Assembly: GCA_023412845.1 (NCBI GenBank)
Contig: JAEZRH010000022.1
Span: 1 to 16,796, forward strand
Direction: 5' to 3'
DNA from: Bacillota bacterium
Lineage (GTDB): Bacteria; Bacillota; Clostridia; Oscillospirales; Acutalibacteraceae
Length of the DNA: 16,796 nucleotides
Shown here: positions 14,887 through 16,796 of the stretch, piece after piece
How the letters are laid out: each line of letters begins with the position of its first letter
How positions within the stretch are numbered: position 1 is the stretch's first letter
Notes under the pieces: model-generated
The model's input: the letters and a program-made list of their open reading frames with translations, nothing else
What the model was told of the DNA's origin: nothing
The model's database searches: none
Made by a program: the position numbers and the translations under genes

Positions 14887-16329
14887 TTACTGAAGCTTGC
14901 CCGCGGTCTTCATTCCGGCGATGGCGGAATCCACGTAAGAGGAGGAATCCGGCGTCTGGTCGATCTGCGCCTTGACAACCTTGCCCGTTATGTACGGAGT
15001 GAGGCCTTTTGAGGCAAGCGCCGTCAAAATGTCTGACATCTTTTCATTCGCCATGCAGGGGATTCCGTTTGGAACATAAGCGCTGATGGCCTTCATTGCC
15101 GGATTTTTGTCAAAATAACCGGTAAGCGCAGAATCTGTGTCAAGGTCGCCGCGGACCGGCAGCATCGTTGTCGCATTGAGCCAGTCGATGTCGAACGAAT
15201 CCTTGCCGGCACCGGTAAAGCAGTATTTTAGAAATTCCACTGCGCCCTGGTGCTGTTCGTCTGAGACATTCTGGTTCTTGTACAGAACAATGCCTTTGGA
15301 ATCCGCAAAGGTGTATGCCTTATCGCCGGAATTCTGGACCAGCATGGGCCCAAAAACATAGTCGCCGTCAAGTCCGTACTTTTTACCCGCCGCGGTGTTA
15401 GCGGAAACGTCCCATGGAAGGCCCATGCCCACGACGACCGGCACAGTCTTTTGCTGCCAGATGTTTTGAATCTGCCCGGTCAGCAATGAACTGCCCATTT
15501 TCCCGTAAAGGTCAAATACTTTCTTGGCGGAATCCTTATCCATGACCAGCTTGTCTCCGTCCACAATGCCCTTTCCCTGAGAGAACGAATCATACTGCGC
15601 CTCAAAGTCAAACCATCTCTCCCACCAGTCATCCGGACGGGTCAGCTCGTACCGGTACATGAAGTGGCTGACACCGCTGCTCTTGAGTTCACTCTGCTTG
15701 CTCTTGTAGGTTTCCAGCAGCGTGTTGAACTCGTCAACCGTCGTGGGGACCTTGGCGATTCCCATTGCTTTCAGCGCTTTGCTGTTGTAGGCATAGCTGA
15801 TGGGGTTCACATACAGCGGAACCACATACTGTGCGCCGTCAACGGCCCAGTTGGACATGACGCTGTCAAGTTTTCTTTCCGAAACTATGCTCTGGTACCA
15901 GTCTTCTTTGCTCAGGTCATAGGCCGCCTGCGCCTTAGCGAGAGTCGCGCCGAAACTGCGGCTGATATTCTCGGAGGCAGCCGGAACGGAACCGGTCGTA
16001 ATAGCGTTCTGAATACCCGCCTCGGAAGACGGCTGAGCCGGCATCTGCTGTACTGTGACCTTTATCGTTTTGCCGTTGACCTTTGTGGCGGTAGCATTAA
16101 ATTTTTCTGCGTATTTGCTCCAGAAATCAAGATTGTACTTTTCCGGCGCGCTCCAGAAGCTGACCGCGATCTCTCCGCCACTCTGCTGCTGTGAACCCGT
16201 CGCAGGCGCCGCCGAAGCCGTAGCCGTAGCCGAGTTGCCTCCCGTGCTCCCGCCGCCCGAACAGCCCGCCATGGAAGAAAAGAGCATTGCTCCCGATAAA
16301 AGCAACGCTGTCATTCGAATGCTTTTCAT
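14887..16329 (-). CDS. Extracellular sugar-binding lipoprotein of a CUT1-type importer
   Basis: The 480-residue protein belongs to the SBP_bac_1 type (MalE-like) family of extracellular solute-binding proteins. It has a basic N-terminus (MKSIR), a hydrophobic stretch, and lipobox SMAGC with the acylated Cys at residue 23. A Gly/Ser/Ala-rich linker of about 30 residues then leads into the folded domain starting AVSFWSAPEKYNLDFWSKYA. The stretch with WWERWFDFEAQYDSF and the C-terminal NEKMSDILTALASKGLTPYI fit cluster-1 or cluster-5 sugar binders. GGGAGG lies 8 nt before the ATG. It is the first gene of the operon, so the promoter upstream is its own. Binding of a beta-mannan oligosaccharide is inferred from the GH130 gene. 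Confidence 0.93.
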   Translation of the reverse strand: MKSIRMTALLLSGAMLFSSMAGCSGGGSTGGNSATATASAAPATGSQQQSGGEIAVSFWSAPEKYNLDFWSKYAEKFNATATKVNGKTIKVTVQQMPAQPSSEAGIQNAITTGSVPAASENISRSFGATLAKAQAAYDLSKEDWYQSIVSERKLDSVMSNWAVDGAQYVVPLYVNPISYAYNSKALKAMGIAKVPTTVDEFNTLLETYKSKQSELKSSGVSHFMYRYELTRPDDWWERWFDFEAQYDSFSQGKGIVDGDKLVMDKDSAKKVFDLYGKMGSSLLTGQIQNIWQQKTVPVVVGMGLPWDVSANTAAGKKYGLDGDYVFGPMLVQNSGDKAYTFADSKGIVLYKNQNVSDEQHQGAVEFLKYCFTGAGKDSFDIDWLNATTMLPVRGDLDTDSALTGYFDKNPAMKAISAYVPNGIPCMANEKMSDILTALASKGLTPYITGKVVKAQIDQTPDSSSYVDSAIAGMKTAGKLQ

Positions 16330-16395
16330 AACACAAACCTCCCAAGTATTTTTATTGGCTTTATTATCCTATCTATTTCGCTTTAATTTCAATAG

Positions 16396-16406
16396 AAAGT
16401 TACTTT
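16396..16406. promoter_or_regulatory. Possible operator, short palindrome
   Basis: AAAGT-T-ACTTT is a perfect 11-bp palindrome placed about 20 nt downstream of the -10 box and 67 nt upstream of the lipoprotein gene. That position would suit a repressor site for the operon's LacI-family regulator. It is short and could be chance. Confidence 0.25.
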
Positions 16407-16425
16407 AATTCTGGCATCTAAGGTC

Positions 16426-16431
16426 ATTATA
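16426..16431 (-). promoter_or_regulatory. Probable -10 box of the GH130/ABC operon promoter
   Basis: On the minus strand a perfect TATAAT lies 97 nt before the lipoprotein ATG. The best -35 matches (TTTACA at 14 nt or TTGCGA at 20 nt) are poorly spaced, so the promoter may be weak or activator-dependent. Confidence 0.45.
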
Positions 16432-16695
16432 CTCATATTTGGCACTGTAAATCGCAATAAAAGCATTGATTATATCAATTCAAAGAATTTTCATCAAGTA
16501 AAATCAAGCTTCACCGACCACCGGGCCGCGCAAGTGCTGCAGGTTCCGGCCGAATCAATACTGTCCTTGCTGCCGGGAGAGATATTGGTTCCAACGGCAC
16601 TCTTTTTACATAATATTGCTACATGCGGCGTTCCCCAACGGATCAAACGGTGCCAAAACAGAAGCCTCCTCGTTCCCAAACTTTCCTGTACTCCG
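16432..16695. other. Intergenic stretch without a supported gene
   Basis: The stretch between the minus-strand promoter and the spoIIID repeat contains only short open frames on both strands, none with a recognisable protein pattern. The sequence is AT-rich near 16441-16505 and then GC-richer. I see no tRNA, terminator or repeat in it. Confidence 0.4.
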
Positions 16696-16796
16696 CTTTG
16701 TACTAATTCTCCTCCTCCCCGTATAACTATTAGCAATTGGAACGGTTGGAGGGTGGAACTGTGAAAGGCATCGTTGAGGAGCGCGCCGTTGAACTG
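16696..16796 (+). repeat. Right copy of the spoIIID promoter/5' direct repeat (cut by window end)
   Basis: This is the partner of 10226-10327, about 87% identical, in the same orientation. It includes the promoter-like TACTAATT at 16701-16708 and TATAACTA at 16722-16729, the GGAGGGTGG ribosome binding site, and the GTG of spoIIID. Flanking sequence to the left does not match the left copy. Confidence 0.9.
16761..16796 (+). CDS. spoIIID: Stage III sporulation protein D, 5' end (continues outside window)
   Basis: A GTG start behind GGAGGGTGG opens VKGIVEERAVEL, the N-terminus of SpoIIID. SpoIIID is a small DNA-binding regulator that switches gene expression in the mother cell of sporulating Firmicutes. 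Only 12 codons are inside the window. The identification rests on the longer left copy, which reads through the helix-turn-helix (TVRAAAKKFGISKSTVH). This is probably the functional gene, since the left copy is truncated, but completeness cannot be seen here. A sigma-E-like promoter precedes it. Confidence 0.8.
   Translation, partial: MKGIVEERAVEL

Noticed and set aside
16371..16386. cre-like (CcpA) site in front of the GH130 operon
   Set aside because: The minus-strand TTAAAGCGAAATAGAT misses three of the strongly conserved positions of the cre consensus.
16494..16736. Open frames on both strands before spoIIID
   Set aside because: No family pattern is seen, and they overlap each other and the promoter repeat of spoIIID.
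1..16796. CRISPR arrays, tRNA or rRNA genes, intact insertion sequences
   Set aside because: No regularly spaced repeats, cloverleaf patterns or transposase frames were seen anywhere in the window.

Overview
The window looks like a spore-forming Clostridia chromosome, most likely from the Oscillospirales. This is inferred from moderately high GC, Gram-positive ribosome binding sites, lipoprotein-type solute-binding proteins, and a spoIIID gene starting at the right edge. The window holds two sugar-utilisation clusters facing each other, with a scarred segment between them that carries remnants of mobile DNA and a truncated second copy of spoIIID.

Left cluster (1-9742, + strand). A ribose-type ABC importer is seen as the C-terminal part of its ATPase, its permease and its lipoprotein. 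A LacI-family repressor, a FucU/RbsD-type mutarotase, a DUF4432 (aldose-1-epimerase-like) protein and a ManA-type cupin isomerase follow. After a strong intrinsic terminator come a LyxK-like (L-xylulose) kinase, a UlaE-like L-xylulose-5-phosphate 3-epimerase and an AraD/UlaF-type L-ribulose-5-phosphate 4-epimerase. Together these suggest that an imported pentose, possibly L-lyxose or another sugar isomerised to L-xylulose, is converted to D-xylulose 5-phosphate. The ulaE-like gene is broken: about 36 codons are missing and the reading frame shifts at the junction, so the route looks interrupted in this genome.

Middle (9743-10800). There is a decayed fragment of a serine recombinase with a frameshift and two nonsense codons. 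Next comes the promoter and first 42 codons of a spoIIID copy, followed by a bidirectional terminator hairpin. The spoIIID copy is about 87% identical to the start of the second spoIIID at 16761, and all six coding differences in the comparable part are synonymous. The 6.4 kb between the two copies may therefore be an insertion at spoIIID.

Right cluster (10808-16329, - strand). Read from right to left it encodes a solute-binding lipoprotein, MalF-like and MalG-like permeases, a GH130 glycoside phosphorylase or hydrolase, and a LacI-family regulator. This is a typical oligosaccharide uptake and phosphorolysis operon, probably for beta-mannosides. It lacks its own ATPase, so it probably shares an MsmK-type ATPase encoded elsewhere. 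At the right edge the 5' end of spoIIID begins.
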